The notes below the pieces were generated by a model, which was not told where the DNA came from, did not search any database, and worked only from the letters and a program-made list of their open reading frames with translations. From NCBI RefSeq assembly GCF_009857915.1, contig NZ_WWCM01000013.1, positions 62,001 through 126,000 on the forward strand: a DNA stretch of 64,000 bases, given 5' to 3'. Shown here in pieces: positions 25,298 through 35,151 of this stretch (positions are counted from its first letter, which is position 1; every line of letters begins with the position of its first letter). The position numbers and the translations under genes are program-made. This stretch comes from Duganella qianjiadongensis (GTDB taxonomy: Bacteria > Pseudomonadota > Gammaproteobacteria > Burkholderiales > Burkholderiaceae_D).

Positions 25298-27381
25298 TAC
25301 CGGGCTCCGCTCGCCAGTACCAGCGGGCTTTCCTGCGCCGTCGGGCCACTGGCTGCCTGGGCCTTGAGCACGGTGCGGATGCCGAACACCAGGATGCTCA
25401 GTACCACGATGACGAAGAAGCCTGCCAGCGAGGCATCGAGATAATCGTTGAAAATTACCTGCTGCATCTGTGCCATGGACTTGGCCGGCGCCAGCAATTT
25501 ACCCTCGGCATAGGCGGCCTGATATTTGGCAGCGTGGGCGAGGAAACCGACTTTAGGATTGGCCGCAAAGATCTTCTGGATGCCGGCGGTCAGCGTGCAC
25601 ATCAGCAGCCACACGGTCGGTACCATGGTGACCCAGGCGTAGCGGGCGCGTTTCATCTTGAACAGCACGCAGGTGCCGAGGATCAGCGCAATCGCGGCCA
25701 GCATCTGGTTGGCGATGCCGAACAGCGGCCACAGGGTGTTGATGCCGCCCAGCGGATCGACCACGCCCTGATACAGGAAGTAACCCCACGCGGCCACGCA
25801 CAGGCCGGTGGCGGTCAGGTTGGCGACCACGTTTTCGGTCTGTTTCATGGCGGGCACGAAAGCGCCCAGCAAGTCCTGCAGCATGAAGCGGCCGGCACGG
25901 GTACCGGCATCGACGGCGGTGAGGATGAACAGCGCTTCGAACAGAATCGCGAAGTGGTACCAGAACGCCATCATGGTCTGGCCGCCGATCACGTTCGACA
26001 GGATGTGGGCCATGCCCACGGCCAGCGTCGGTGCGCCACCGGCACGCGAGATGATGGTGTGCTCGCCGACATCTTTGGCGGTCTGGGCCAGCATTTCCGG
26101 TGTCACGTAGAAGCCCCACTGCGTGATGGCCGCGGCGGCGGAGTCCACCGTGGTGCCGATGAGGGCAGCCGGGCTATTCATGGCGAAGTAGACGCCCGGT
26201 TCGATGGTCGATGCGGCCACCAGTGCCATGATGGCGACGAACGATTCCATCAGCATGGCGCCGTAGCCGATGAAGCGGGCATGGGTTTCGTTCTCGATCA
26301 TCTTGGGCGTGGTGCCGGACGAGATCAGCGCGTGGAAGCCGGACACGGCGCCGCAGGCGATGGTGATGAACAGGAAGGGGAACAGCGAGCCTGCCCAGAC
26401 CGGGCCGGTACCGTCGATGAACTTGGTCATGGCCGGCATTTTCAGGTAAGGCGCAACGATGATGATGCCGATGGCCAGACCGACGATGGTGCCGATCTTC
26501 AGGAAGGTGGACAGGTAGTCGCGTGGCGCCAGCAGCAGCCACACCGGCAGTACGGAGGCGACGAAGCCGTAGCCTATCAGCATCCAGGTCAGCTCGGTGC
26601 CGGTGTAGGTGAACATTGGTGCCAGTGCCGGATTTTCCTGCACGATCTGGCCGCCGAAGATGGCAGCGATGAGCAGCACGAAGCCGATAACCGACACTTC
26701 GCCGATGCGGCCAACCCGGATGTAGCGGGTGTACACGCCCATGAACAGGGCGATAGGGATGGTGGCCATCACGGTGAAGCTGCCCCATGGCGAACCGGCC
26801 AGCGCTTTCACCACGATTAGTGCCAGCACGGCCAGAATGATCACCATGATCATGAAGGTGCCCAGCAGGGCGATCAGGCCCGGTACCTGGCCCAGTTCGG
26901 ACTTGATCAGGTCGCCCAGCGAGCGGCCGTCACGGCGGGTCGAGATGAACAGCACGATGAAATCCTGTACCGCGCCGGCGAAGACTACGCCGGCCAGTAT
27001 CCACAGCATGCCGGGCAGATAGCCCATCTGCGCTGCCAGCACGGGGCCGACCAGCGGGCCGGCGCCGGCAATGGCGGCGAAGTGGTGGCCGAACAGCACA
27101 TATTTATTGGTCGGCACGTGGTCCAGACCGTCGTTCAGACGCTGGGCCGGGGTCAGGCGGCGCGCATCGAGGCCCAGTACCTTGTCGGCAATGTACAGGC
27201 TGTAGAAACGGTAGGCGATCAGATACACGCAGACGGCGGCGATAACGATCCAGATGGCGCTGATCGATTCGCCGCGCTTGAGCGCGACAACGCCCAGCGC
27301 TGCCGCGCCGCACAGGGCGAGGGCAGCCCAGCCTAGCCGCGAAGCCAGGGTGGTGGGCGCACGAGGGGTGATAGTTTGCAT
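25297..27381 (-). CDS. cstA: CstA-family pyruvate/peptide transporter
   Basis: About 694 residues, with many membrane helices. Typical CstA segments: the N-terminal VLGLDARRLTPAQRLNDGLD, VPTNKYVLFGHHFAAIAGAGPLVGP and GMLWILAGVVFAGAVQDF. The E. coli paralogues CstA and BtsT take up pyruvate under carbon limitation. GGAGGAAGT precedes the chosen ATG (27381); the extra upstream reading frame is not CstA-like. Divergent from a Cache-domain kinase/regulator pair, which plausibly controls it, by analogy with pyruvate-sensing BtsSR and similar systems. Confidence 0.93.
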   Translation of the reverse strand: MQTITPRAPTTLASRLGWAALALCGAAALGVVALKRGESISAIWIVIAAVCVYLIAYRFYSLYIADKVLGLDARRLTPAQRLNDGLDHVPTNKYVLFGHHFAAIAGAGPLVGPVLAAQMGYLPGMLWILAGVVFAGAVQDFIVLFISTRRDGRSLGDLIKSELGQVPGLIALLGTFMIMVIILAVLALIVVKALAGSPWGSFTVMATIPIALFMGVYTRYIRVGRIGEVSVIGFVLLIAAIFGGQIVQENPALAPMFTYTGTELTWMLIGYGFVASVLPVWLLLAPRDYLSTFLKIGTIVGLAIGIIIVAPYLKMPAMTKFIDGTGPVWAGSLFPFLFITIACGAVSGFHALISSGTTPKMIENETHARFIGYGAMLMESFVAIMALVAASTIEPGVYFAMNSPAALIGTTVDSAAAAITQWGFYVTPEMLAQTAKDVGEHTIISRAGGAPTLAVGMAHILSNVIGGQTMMAFWYHFAILFEALFILTAVDAGTRAGRFMLQDLLGAFVPAMKQTENVVANLTATGLCVAAWGYFLYQGVVDPLGGINTLWPLFGIANQMLAAIALILGTCVLFKMKRARYAWVTMVPTVWLLMCTLTAGIQKIFAANPKVGFLAHAAKYQAAYAEGKLLAPAKSMAQMQQVIFNDYLDASLAGFFVIVVLSILVFGIRTVLKAQAASGPTAQESPLVLASGAR

Positions 27382-27500
27382 ACTTCCTCCAAGGATAGTG
27401 TTGCTGCTCCGTAAAAACTGGAATGCTGGCAGCTTATGAACAGTATTCAGGAATCGCATATCGCTCACAAGCGCAGCAATACGCAAATGCGCTGCGTATA

Positions 27501-27510
27501 ACTACGTAGT
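27501..27510. promoter_or_regulatory. Short palindrome between cstA and the sensor kinase gene
   Basis: ACTACGTAGT is a perfect 10-bp palindrome in the 183-bp divergent gap. A TAAAAT box (27531-27536) follows, before the kinase start at 27565. It could be the site of the LuxR-type regulator encoded nearby; chance is not excluded. Confidence 0.3.
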
Positions 27511-27564
27511 GGGAAGTGGCCGCCTGCGCGTAAAATCGCATCATTTCAACGGAGCAGGATCGCT

Positions 27565-28926
27565 ATGCGTCTGCGGCAAAAAGTACTGTTTCTGGCGATT
27601 ACGCCGCTGATTCTTGCCCTGTGCGCCATCGCGCTGGCAGTGTGGCACCAGTCGGAATTACTGGCCCAGCAGCAACGCAGCACCATCCAGCAAGCCTATC
27701 TGAGCAGCAAGGAAGCCGAGCTCAAGCACTACGTCACGCTGGCCCAGCATTCGATTGCGCATCTGTACGATGCCGGGCGGGATGATCAGGCGGCGCGCGA
27801 AGAAGCCAAACGCATCCTGTCCAGTCTCAGCTACGGCGACGACGGCTATTTCTTTGTCTACGATATGCAGGGCAATTCGCTGATGCACCCGCGCCAGCCC
27901 GAGCTGGTGGGGCGCAATCTGTACGACCTGCGCGACGAACAGGGCCAGCCCACCATCCAGAAACTGCTGCAGCGTGCGCGCGAGGGCGGCGGGCTGCAGC
28001 GCTATATGTGGGTGAAACCGTCCACCCATAAGCCGGTTGCCAAGCTCGGCTACGTGGTGCCGCTGCCGCGCTGGGGCTGGATGCTGGGCACCGGCATCTA
28101 TCTCGACGATGTGGATCAGGCGCTGGCCAAGGTCGATGTCCAGCAGTCGGGCAACATCCATAACACCATGCTGTGGATAGCCCTGATCGCGATTGCGGCG
28201 GCGGTGGTGGTGGCCAGTTCGGGCGTGGCGCTCAATATCAGCGAACTGCGCGTGGCCGATGCCAAGCTCAAGGTGCTGGCCCAGCGCGTGGTGGAATCGC
28301 AGGAAGAGGAGCGTGCCCGCCTGTCGCGCGATCTGCACGACGGCATCAGCCAGTGGCTGGTATCGATCAAGCTGCAGATCGAGGCGGGCATGATACGGCT
28401 GTCCTCCGGCCAGCCGGGCCAGAGCGACGCGGCGCAGGCTGTCTTCGAGCATGCGGCAGATCAATTGAGCAATGTGATGGGGGAAGTGCGGCGGATTTCC
28501 CATAATTTGCGTCCCGCCATCCTCGACGATCTGGGGCTGGCTGCGGCGCTCAAACATCTGGGGCAGGAATATACCCATAGCAGTGGCACCCCTGTGCAGT
28601 TCGAGGCCAGCGGCGCCACCGACGGGCTGTCCGATGTGGCCAATACCGTGCTGTTCCGGCTGGCGCAGGAGGCGCTGACCAATATCGGCCGCCATGCCGC
28701 AGCACAGCACATCGGGATTACGCTGCGCGGCGATGCCGAAGGCGTCAATCTCTGCATCCGCGACGATGGCAAGGGCTTCGATGCCGAGGGCATCGCACTG
28801 CACCCTCAGCGCGGAATCGGATTGCGCAATATGATGGAGCGTATGGATGCCATAGGCGGGCGCTTCGCTATCGAATCGGGCGCTGGCGGCACCGTGCTGA
28901 CGGCGTTTGCCGCCAACGACAGTTAA
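27565..28926 (+). CDS. Sensor histidine kinase (single Cache sensor, HisKA_3)
   Basis: 453 residues. Membrane helix ~8-27, periplasmic single-Cache domain (~30-185; DDGYFFVYDMQGNSLMHP, WGWMLGTGIY), second helix ~202-222, then a NarX/DegS-type kinase core with His258 in RLSRDLHDGISQWL and an HATPase domain (DDGKGFD, GIGLRNMMERM). Cache domains bind small organic acids. Divergent cstA suggests pyruvate or a related acid as the signal; this is inference. It precedes its response regulator by 22 bp. Confidence 0.93.
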   Translation: MRLRQKVLFLAITPLILALCAIALAVWHQSELLAQQQRSTIQQAYLSSKEAELKHYVTLAQHSIAHLYDAGRDDQAAREEAKRILSSLSYGDDGYFFVYDMQGNSLMHPRQPELVGRNLYDLRDEQGQPTIQKLLQRAREGGGLQRYMWVKPSTHKPVAKLGYVVPLPRWGWMLGTGIYLDDVDQALAKVDVQQSGNIHNTMLWIALIAIAAAVVVASSGVALNISELRVADAKLKVLAQRVVESQEEERARLSRDLHDGISQWLVSIKLQIEAGMIRLSSGQPGQSDAAQAVFEHAADQLSNVMGEVRRISHNLRPAILDDLGLAAALKHLGQEYTHSSGTPVQFEASGATDGLSDVANTVLFRLAQEALTNIGRHAAAQHIGITLRGDAEGVNLCIRDDGKGFDAEGIALHPQRGIGLRNMMERMDAIGGRFAIESGAGGTVLTAFAANDS

Positions 28927-28948
28927 ATCAGAACGAGGAAAGCGTGAT

Positions 28949-29563
28949 ATGACGGGGACGATCAAAATTCAGCTGGTGGACGATCATCCGCTGGTGCGCG
29001 ACGGCTTGCGCGCACGGCTGGAAGCGATGCCGCAGTTCCAGGTGGTGGCCGAGGCGGGCGGGGCGGCCGAAGCGCTGGAACAGGCAGCCCAGATCGACAT
29101 CGATCTGGTGCTGATGGATATCAATATGCGTGATACCAATGGCATCGAAGCGACCGCCCAGTTCCGTGTCGCCTTCCCCTGTATCGCCGTGCTGATTCTG
29201 TCCATGCATGACAAGCTCGAATATGTCTCGCAGGCAATCCGGGCGGGGGCGCGCGGCTATGTGCTTAAAGATGCTCCCGGGAAAGATATCGTGGTCGCCA
29301 TCGAAACGGTGATGTCCGGCGGGATTTACTACAGCACCGCACTGGCGCGCCAGCTGGCGCAGCCGCAGATGCCGGATATGCAGCTCACCACCCGCGAACA
29401 GGAAGTGCTGCGCCATCTGGCAAGGGGCGAATCGAACAAGCAGATTGCCCGTGCGCTCGATCTGAGCGTGCGTACCGTGGAAACCCACCGTCTCAACATC
29501 AAGCGCAAGCTGGGTATAGAAGGGCAGGCTGAACTGATCCGCTTCGCGGTGCAGCATGGCTAG
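28949..29563 (+). CDS. LuxR/NarL-type response regulator
   Basis: 204 residues. Receiver domain with D11/D12, phosphoacceptor D57 (LVLMDINM) and Lys in VLKDAPG; C-terminal HTH (LTTREQEVLRHLARGESNKQIARAL). GAGGAAAGC precedes the ATG at 28949; the extra upstream codons overlap the kinase gene and lack a ribosome site. It forms a pair with the kinase upstream. The probable target is the divergent cstA-ybdD operon. Confidence 0.93.
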   Translation: MTGTIKIQLVDDHPLVRDGLRARLEAMPQFQVVAEAGGAAEALEQAAQIDIDLVLMDINMRDTNGIEATAQFRVAFPCIAVLILSMHDKLEYVSQAIRAGARGYVLKDAPGKDIVVAIETVMSGGIYYSTALARQLAQPQMPDMQLTTREQEVLRHLARGESNKQIARALDLSVRTVETHRLNIKRKLGIEGQAELIRFAVQHG

Positions 29564-29805
29564 CCCAGGCATTGTTGCAGAGAAAGCAGAGTCTTACTTC
29601 TAATTCCGTTGAGCAATTTTTAACTGTGCCTGTTTGCCGGAAAAACTCTGTTATATTGCTGCTCGGTTATTTTTTACCCCGTGTTCGTGGCTTTTCTGGT
29701 CCTAGATTGGTCTTATTTACAAATGCAATCCTTCCAGATGGTAATTGATTGCTTTATGTTAATTCTTCCACTAAGATTGTGAGCTCAACTATCCAAGAGA
29801 ATCTG

Positions 29806-30972
29806 ATGTCTGCGTCTGAAACGAGCTTATTCCCGCTGGTAGCTTTGCATGCGGTGTCCAATGCGCACAACGAGTGGGTAGCCCTCACCGTAGAGCCCTC
29901 CGCAGACGCAGGCGATGTCTGGCAGAATGCCTTGGCTTTGCTGAAGACCAGCGACGTGCTCGATGCCCTGATGCCGCTCGATTGCATCCTGCCTGTGCCG
30001 CAGCCAGCCCAGCTGGAACTGTCGCAGCTGGAAGGTTTGCCGCCTAACCGCCTGATCCTGCGTGTGCCGGCCGCTGCCGTGGCCGAGGTGCCCGTGCAGA
30101 AGAAGCTGGCCAGCTACACGGAAGCAGGCTACCGCATCATGATCGACGGTCTGGCCGGCATGGCGGCCACGCTGAGCGGCGCCAAATCGCTGATGTACGA
30201 CGCTTCGACTTCGCTGCCGCCCGTGCTGGCGCTGATCGGCCAGCCCGGCCCCCATCTGGCCAGCAATATACAGAGCGAACAGCGCATTGCCGAATGCGCC
30301 AAAGCTGGCTTTTCGTGGTTCAGCGGCGATTTTGCCCTGCATCCGCCGCGCGACCTGAATGCCAACGACGGCACTTCGCGCAAGCGCCTGCTGGCGCTGC
30401 TGGGCTTGCTGGCACGCGATGCCGATTCGCGCGAACTGGAAGTGCTGCTCAAGCAGGATCCGGCGCTGTCCTACCATCTGCTGAAACTGGTGAACTCGGC
30501 GGCGTTCGCGCTCAGTTCGCCTATCCACAGCTTCGGCCAGGCCATCAATGTGCTGGGCCGGCGCCAGCTGCAGCGCTGGCTGCAGCTGCTGCTGTATGCG
30601 CGCCAGCAGGATGACGGCAAGGCTAATCCGCTGTTGCCGCTGGCTGCAGTGCGGGCCGCGCAGATGGAAGCGCTGGGCAAGGCGCTGGAGTGGGAGCGCG
30701 ACCAGCTCGACATGGCGTTTGTGACGGGCGTGTTCTCGCTGCTCGACGTGCTGCTCGATATGCCGATGACGGAAATCGTCGCCGCCCTGAGCCTCGATCT
30801 CGATGTGGTGATGGCGCTGCTGGATCGTGGCGGCGCATTGGGCGAGCTACTCAAGCTGGTGGAGCAGCCGGACCGTGCTGCACTGGAGCAGGCGGGGATA
30901 GAACCGGCCACCTACTGGGCCACGCAGCTGCAAGCCTACCAGTGGGCCATTCAGGTGAGCCGGAACATATAA
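29806..30972 (+). CDS. HDOD signalling protein with degenerate EAL-like N-terminus
   Basis: 388 residues. The C-terminal half is an HDOD domain (LEVLLKQDPALSYHLLKLVNSAAFALSSPIHSFG region, ~205-290). The N-terminal half follows the layout of EAL-HDOD (YuxH/CdgJ-type) proteins, but I see no EAL, DDFGTG or Lys catalytic motifs, so it should not hydrolyse c-di-GMP. HDOD proteins act as scaffolds in motility and c-di-GMP signalling. It lies 3 bp upstream of an active-looking GGDEF-EAL gene, so the two are co-expressed. Start chosen at MSASETS; an earlier in-frame start at 29749 lacks a ribosome site. Confidence 0.8.
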   Translation: MSASETSLFPLVALHAVSNAHNEWVALTVEPSADAGDVWQNALALLKTSDVLDALMPLDCILPVPQPAQLELSQLEGLPPNRLILRVPAAAVAEVPVQKKLASYTEAGYRIMIDGLAGMAATLSGAKSLMYDASTSLPPVLALIGQPGPHLASNIQSEQRIAECAKAGFSWFSGDFALHPPRDLNANDGTSRKRLLALLGLLARDADSRELEVLLKQDPALSYHLLKLVNSAAFALSSPIHSFGQAINVLGRRQLQRWLQLLLYARQQDDGKANPLLPLAAVRAAQMEALGKALEWERDQLDMAFVTGVFSLLDVLLDMPMTEIVAALSLDLDVVMALLDRGGALGELLKLVEQPDRAALEQAGIEPATYWATQLQAYQWAIQVSRNI

Positions 30973-30975
30973 GCG

Positions 30976-33060
30976 ATGCTCGCGCCTCCATCCTCCGATT
31001 TTCTGAGTTACAGCGCGGCACTTTGTGACGCGGTGCTGCGCTTGCGCGGCACAGCACTCAGCGAGGAGTTAGGGCGCATCGTACGGGCGGTGATGCACAG
31101 CCCGCTGGGCGAATTCATCCCCGTCGACGAGCAGGCGTTGCTGCTGGAGCCGCCGGTGATCGAAGTGCTGGCGGCGAATGATGCAGCGGTGCCCAGCCTG
31201 ACGCAGGAGATTAGCTACGAGGCGCAGATTTTCGGCCGTTTCGTGGTGTCGGGGCGGGCCGAGTACACGGATCTCGACCGTTCTCATCTGACTGCGCTGG
31301 CCCATCTGGCCGCCGGTGTGCTGCATACCCAGTCGCTGGCCCAGCGTTCCACCCATGCCTTTGCGCAGGTGGAGAACCAGCTTCAGCATCAGGCCCAGAT
31401 ACTCGATCACATCCACGAGTCCGTGCTGACCATGGACATGAACGGCTTCATCATCAGCTGGAACAAGGGCGCCGAACGGCTGTTCGGCTATAGCTCGGTG
31501 GAAGCGGTTGGACGCAATATTCTGTTCCTCTATGAAGACGAGGACGAGAGCATCGACGATACCTTCCTCGAACAGGGCGGACGGCTGATGGAGGTACGGC
31601 GCAAAAAGAAATCTGGCGAAGTATTCTGGGCCAGCCTGTCGCTGTCGCCGCTGCGCGATCCTAAGGGTCGGCCTATCGGCCTGATTGCCTATCTGACCGA
31701 TATCACCGAGCGCAAGCTGGCGGAAGAACGCATCCACCATCTGGCGTATTACGATGCGCTGACCAATCTGCCTAACCGCACCTTGCTGACCAAGCTGGTC
31801 GATCAGGCGCTGACGGTGGCCCAGCGCAGCAAACTGCATGGCTGCGTGCTGTTTATCGACCTCAACCGCTTCAAGCTGATCAACGACACACTGGGGCGGG
31901 AGATAGGTGACGGACTGTTGTGCGAGGTGGCGCGGCGTTTTCGTGCCGTGCTGCGCGATCAGGATCTGGTGGCGCGACTGGGCGGCGACGAGTTTGCCAT
32001 CGGCCTGTTCGATATCGGCCAGCACTTCGAGGCGAGTATGGTGGCACAGAAGCTGCTCGCAACATTGAATACGCCTTTCCTGATCGACGGCCATGATCTG
32101 CGCGTAGGCGGCAGCATAGGTATCAGCGTGTATCCGCAGGATGGCAGCGATGCCGAGACCCTGCTGCGGCTGGCCGATATTGCCATGTACCGCGCCAAGC
32201 AGGAGGGCGGTGCGGAAGGCGACCAAGTGGCCTTCTACAGTCAGGACATGAATCAGGGCATGCAGGAACGCATGCGGATCGAAACGGGGCTGCGGCAGGC
32301 GCTTAGCAACGGCGAACTGCTGCTGCATTACCAGCCTAAATTCGACATCGCCAGCGGCCGCATCATCGGCGCCGAAGCGCTGGTGCGCTGGCGCCATCCG
32401 CAGCGCGGGCTGGTGCCGCCGGCCGAGTTCATTCCGCTGGCCGAAGCTACAGGGCTGGTGGTGCAGGTAGGCGAGTGGGTGCTGGAGCAGGCCTGTGCGC
32501 AGGCGCAGCGCTGGCAGCTGGCGGGGCTGGCGCCGGTGCGGCTGGCAGTGAATGTGTCGGCGCGCGAGTTTACGGCCAGCCTGCCGGGGCGGGTGCAGAC
32601 GACATTGCAGCGCTATGGTCTGGCGCCTGAATGGCTGGAACTGGAAATTACCGAGAGCACGCTGATGAGTAATATCGAGCGTGTCATCGGCATCATGGAT
32701 CAGATCACCGCGCTCGGAGTGACGCTGTCGCTGGACGACTTTGGCACCGGCTATTCCAGCCTGTCCTATCTCAAGCGCTTCCCCATCGATACGTTGAAGA
32801 TCGACCGCTCGTTCACCATCGGCATACCGGAAGATACTAATGACTGCGCTATTGCCAATACCATCATCAGCATCGCTCAGCAGCTCAGGCACAAGGTGAT
32901 CGCTGAAGGCGTGGAGACGGCCGAGCAGCTGGAATTCCTGCGCCAGTCCGGCTGCAACGAGGTGCAGGGCTATCTGTTTTCGCGTCCGCTGGAGGCTGAT
33001 GCGTTTGAGCTTGCCATGCGGCAGAATCTGGCAGGCGGGCAGGCTAGCCGCGCAGCCTGA
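30976..33060 (+). CDS. PAS-GGDEF-EAL c-di-GMP signalling protein
   Basis: 694 residues. An N-terminal ~135-residue region of unknown fold is followed by PAS (~138-250), GGDEF (ARLGGDEF, 336-340) and EAL (EALVRW, 467). The EAL half retains [19 protein letters not shown] and the C-terminal EGVET motif, so phosphodiesterase activity is plausible, and the GGDEF site is intact too. No membrane helices, so it is cytoplasmic. Operon partner of the HDOD gene directly upstream. The net activity cannot be read from sequence. Confidence 0.93.
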   Translation: MLAPPSSDFLSYSAALCDAVLRLRGTALSEELGRIVRAVMHSPLGEFIPVDEQALLLEPPVIEVLAANDAAVPSLTQEISYEAQIFGRFVVSGRAEYTDLDRSHLTALAHLAAGVLHTQSLAQRSTHAFAQVENQLQHQAQILDHIHESVLTMDMNGFIISWNKGAERLFGYSSVEAVGRNILFLYEDEDESIDDTFLEQGGRLMEVRRKKKSGEVFWASLSLSPLRDPKGRPIGLIAYLTDITERKLAEERIHHLAYYDALTNLPNRTLLTKLVDQALTVAQRSKLHGCVLFIDLNRFKLINDTLGREIGDGLLCEVARRFRAVLRDQDLVARLGGDEFAIGLFDIGQHFEASMVAQKLLATLNTPFLIDGHDLRVGGSIGISVYPQDGSDAETLLRLADIAMYRAKQEGGAEGDQVAFYSQDMNQGMQERMRIETGLRQALSNGELLLHYQPKFDIASGRIIGAEALVRWRHPQRGLVPPAEFIPLAEATGLVVQVGEWVLEQACAQAQRWQLAGLAPVRLAVNVSAREFTASLPGRVQTTLQRYGLAPEWLELEITESTLMSNIERVIGIMDQITALGVTLSLDDFGTGYSSLSYLKRFPIDTLKIDRSFTIGIPEDTNDCAIANTIISIAQQLRHKVIAEGVETAEQLEFLRQSGCNEVQGYLFSRPLEADAFELAMRQNLAGGQASRAA

Positions 33061-33102
33061 GCTTGTAGCGGCGGAAAGCGCCCCAATTGCGGGTGAAGAA
33101 TG

Positions 33103-33108
33103 TATAAT
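33103..33108 (+). promoter_or_regulatory. TATAAT box upstream of tRNA-Ser
   Basis: A perfect -10 box ends 12 bases before the mature tRNA 5' end; no convincing -35 box at 17 bp. Confidence 0.5.
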
Positions 33109-33120
33109 GTTGCACGTTCA

Positions 33121-33210
33121 GGAAACGTGGCCGAGTGGTTGAAGGCAGCAGTCTTGAAAACTGCCGACGGTTTGCGCCGTTCGTGAGTTCGAATCTCACC
33201 GTTTCCGCCA
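33121..33210 (+). tRNA. tRNA-Ser(UGA)
   Basis: 90 nt including an encoded CCA. Acceptor GGAAACG pairs with CGTTTCC, there is a long class II variable arm, the anticodon TGA is at 33155-33157 and the T-loop reads GTTCGAATC. A terminator follows. Confidence 0.95.
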
Positions 33211-33221
33211 GATACACATTT

Positions 33222-33248
33222 AAGCCGCTGATTTTAAGCGGCTTTTTT
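33222..33248 (+). terminator. Intrinsic terminator after tRNA-Ser
   Basis: Stem AAGCCGCT / AGCGGCTT with a 7-base A/T-rich loop, followed by T residues. Confidence 0.8.
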
Positions 33249-33452
33249 GTTTCTTGCGGATGCCGATATCTTGGATTGCAAACTACCATATCTTAAGAAT
33301 TTAACGACTTGCGGAACGACGTTGCGCAACTTTGCTATTTCGCAGGCTTCACAAGCTCGCCAGTTCGACGATCAACGCGCTTGGTTATCCGCGCTACTGG
33401 CACTAGCGTAGGTGTTGAGGCGCGGCGCCGTAGAAGAAGGGCAGGTGCAGGG

Positions 33453-34046
33453 TTAAGAGACTAGTTGCTTAAGCAAAGTCGGAATTAGCTGGGCGAACAG
33501 AACCGTGGTTACCACCCAGAGGATAATCGCGGTTTTGGCTTCCAGTATCTGTGCTTTGGTATCTGTGCGCAGCAGGTCAAATTTGAGGTCTATTTGTAGG
33601 CCGAGATTTACGAAATCGCCTCGCAGTTGATTGAATTCTGCCCGTAGTAGATTGAAATCTGCTCGCAGTTGATTGAAATCCTCCCGAAGTAGATTGAAAT
33701 CGCCTCGCAGTTGATCGAAATCTACTTTAAGTGTGCCGTAGCCTGCTTGCAGTTCATTTAACTTGCTCTGAAAGTGCTCGAACTTTGCGTACATTTCACT
33801 GCGCAATGTCGCAATCTCTGCACTGATCTCGGCTTTCACCTGCGCGAGGTCCGCTTTGGTTGCGTAGAGGGATTTGATCGTCGCCAGATCGGCTTTGATC
33901 ACCTCGAGATCCGTTTCCAGTTTTGCAAAGGTCTGCTCCATGGCTTTATCCTCGGCCGTTTTTACATCATCGTCAATCGAATTACGTGGTCGCGCCGTTT
34001 CTTTCGACAGGGCGGCCTGCAGATGTGAGGTTACGGGCTTGCTCAT
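33453..34046 (-). CDS. Coiled-coil protein with C-terminal membrane anchor
   Basis: 197 residues. An N-terminal polar part is followed by a long coiled coil built of heptads, with six near-identical copies of a D-F-N-Q-L-R-x pattern (~110-151), and a C-terminal hydrophobic helix (AIILWVVTTVLFAQLIPTLL). The layout resembles tail-anchored DUF1640/CCDC90-type coiled-coil proteins, but no specific family is claimed. The anchor would place the coil in the cytoplasm. No signal peptide; isolated, not in an operon. Confidence 0.7.
   Translation of the reverse strand: MSKPVTSHLQAALSKETARPRNSIDDDVKTAEDKAMEQTFAKLETDLEVIKADLATIKSLYATKADLAQVKAEISAEIATLRSEMYAKFEHFQSKLNELQAGYGTLKVDFDQLRGDFNLLREDFNQLRADFNLLRAEFNQLRGDFVNLGLQIDLKFDLLRTDTKAQILEAKTAIILWVVTTVLFAQLIPTLLKQLVS
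33613..33738 (-). repeat. Six 21-bp in-frame repeats encoding heptads
   Basis: Units of 21 bp starting at 33613, 33634, 33655, 33676, 33697 and 33718 (the last degenerate). Alternate units are most alike, suggesting a 42-bp duplication step. They encode part of the coiled coil. Confidence 0.9.
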
Positions 34047-34172
34047 TTGGATACTCGCAGACGCGTTGGGTTAAGAATACCTCGGGTGCCGCGGGGGGAG
34101 GGTATGGCTTATCCTGATGCTGAAACTGTCTGTGGCGTTTGTGGAGGCGCAAAGGTGTGTGGGCTGCGGAAT

Positions 34173-34199
34173 AAAAAAAGCCGGCGCGAGGCCGGCTTT
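34173..34199 (-). terminator. Terminator after the Bax-inhibitor-type gene
   Basis: Stem AGCCGGC / GCCGGCT with a T-run on the minus strand, 20 bp past the stop codon. Confidence 0.8.
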
Positions 34200-34219
34200 C
34201 TGTTGAGGTGCGAACTGGC

Positions 34220-34900
34220 TTAATCGCGGCTACCGCCGAAGATGCCCAGCAGCGACAGCAGGTGGGTGAAGATGTTGTAGATGTCCAGATAGATGCTCAG
34301 GGTGGCGCGGATGTAATTGGTTTCACCGCCGTTCACGATCTGCTGCACGTCGTACAGGATGTAGGCCGAGAAGATGGCGATGGCGATCACCGAGATCACG
34401 ATGGCCAGTGCCGGAATGCCAAGGAAAATATTGGCAATCGAAGCGAGCAGGATCACGATCAGGCCGGCAAAGGCCCAGCTCGCTACGCCCGAGAAATCAC
34501 GCTTGGACACGGTGGCGATGCTGGCCAGTACGGCAAATACCGATGCCGTACCGCCGAAGGCCGTCATGATCAGGAAAGGGCCATTCGCGTAGCCCAGGAT
34601 GCGCGACAGCAGCGGAGTCAGCATCAACCCCATAAAGAAGGTGAAGCCCAGCAGCAGGGCGACGCCCATGCCGGAATCCTTGTTTTTCTCGATGCCCCAG
34701 ATAAAGCCGAAGGCTATGCCGAGGAACAGTAGGGCCATCAGACCACCGCCCAGCGGCAGCTGCAGCGACACGCCTAGCGCGGCGCCAAAGATGGTCGGCA
34801 CCATGGACAAGGCCAGCAACCAGTAGGTATTGCGCAGCACTTTGTGCTGGACGAGTTGACGGCCAGACGACAGATCGTAAGTATTTTGCATATTATTCAT
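34220..34900 (-). CDS. Bax inhibitor-1/YccA family membrane protein
   Basis: 226 residues with seven predicted membrane helices, the usual number in this family. The motifs GIPALAIVISVIAIAIFSAYILYD and the Asp-containing loops resemble BI-1/YccA proteins; the family includes proton/calcium leak channels, and E. coli YccA modulates FtsH. hflK and hflC, which also control FtsH, lie 12 kb away. The ATG at 34900 has a GGAG site; the earlier in-frame start adds a stretch unlike the family. Single gene with its own terminator. Confidence 0.9.
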   Translation of the reverse strand: MNNMQNTYDLSSGRQLVQHKVLRNTYWLLALSMVPTIFGAALGVSLQLPLGGGLMALLFLGIAFGFIWGIEKNKDSGMGVALLLGFTFFMGLMLTPLLSRILGYANGPFLIMTAFGGTASVFAVLASIATVSKRDFSGVASWAFAGLIVILLASIANIFLGIPALAIVISVIAIAIFSAYILYDVQQIVNGGETNYIRATLSIYLDIYNIFTHLLSLLGIFGGSRD

Positions 34901-35151
34901 GAGCTTATCTCCCTCTTGGTGATTCGGGTACTGCTTGCCAAAAGCATAGCATGTCTGTGCAAAATTGCGCAAAGATCAGGGCTTTGGGCGCTTAGACTAG
35001 CCTTAAACTAGCCGCTTCGGAGTTAAAATTGCCGCTAATGCAAGCTTATCTGACCCCGATACTCGGTAGTTGGGGTGTTCTATGGTAAAATTAAAGGTTG
35101 ATTGAGTTATCAATTTTGTTTTAAACCTTTCTTTTTATTGGAGTTTTTCAA

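Noticed and set aside
25534-26820. Large plus-strand open frame (His/Asp/Gly-rich) opposite cstA
   Set aside because: The composition is that of an antisense shadow of a membrane protein gene; the cstA reading has full family similarity.
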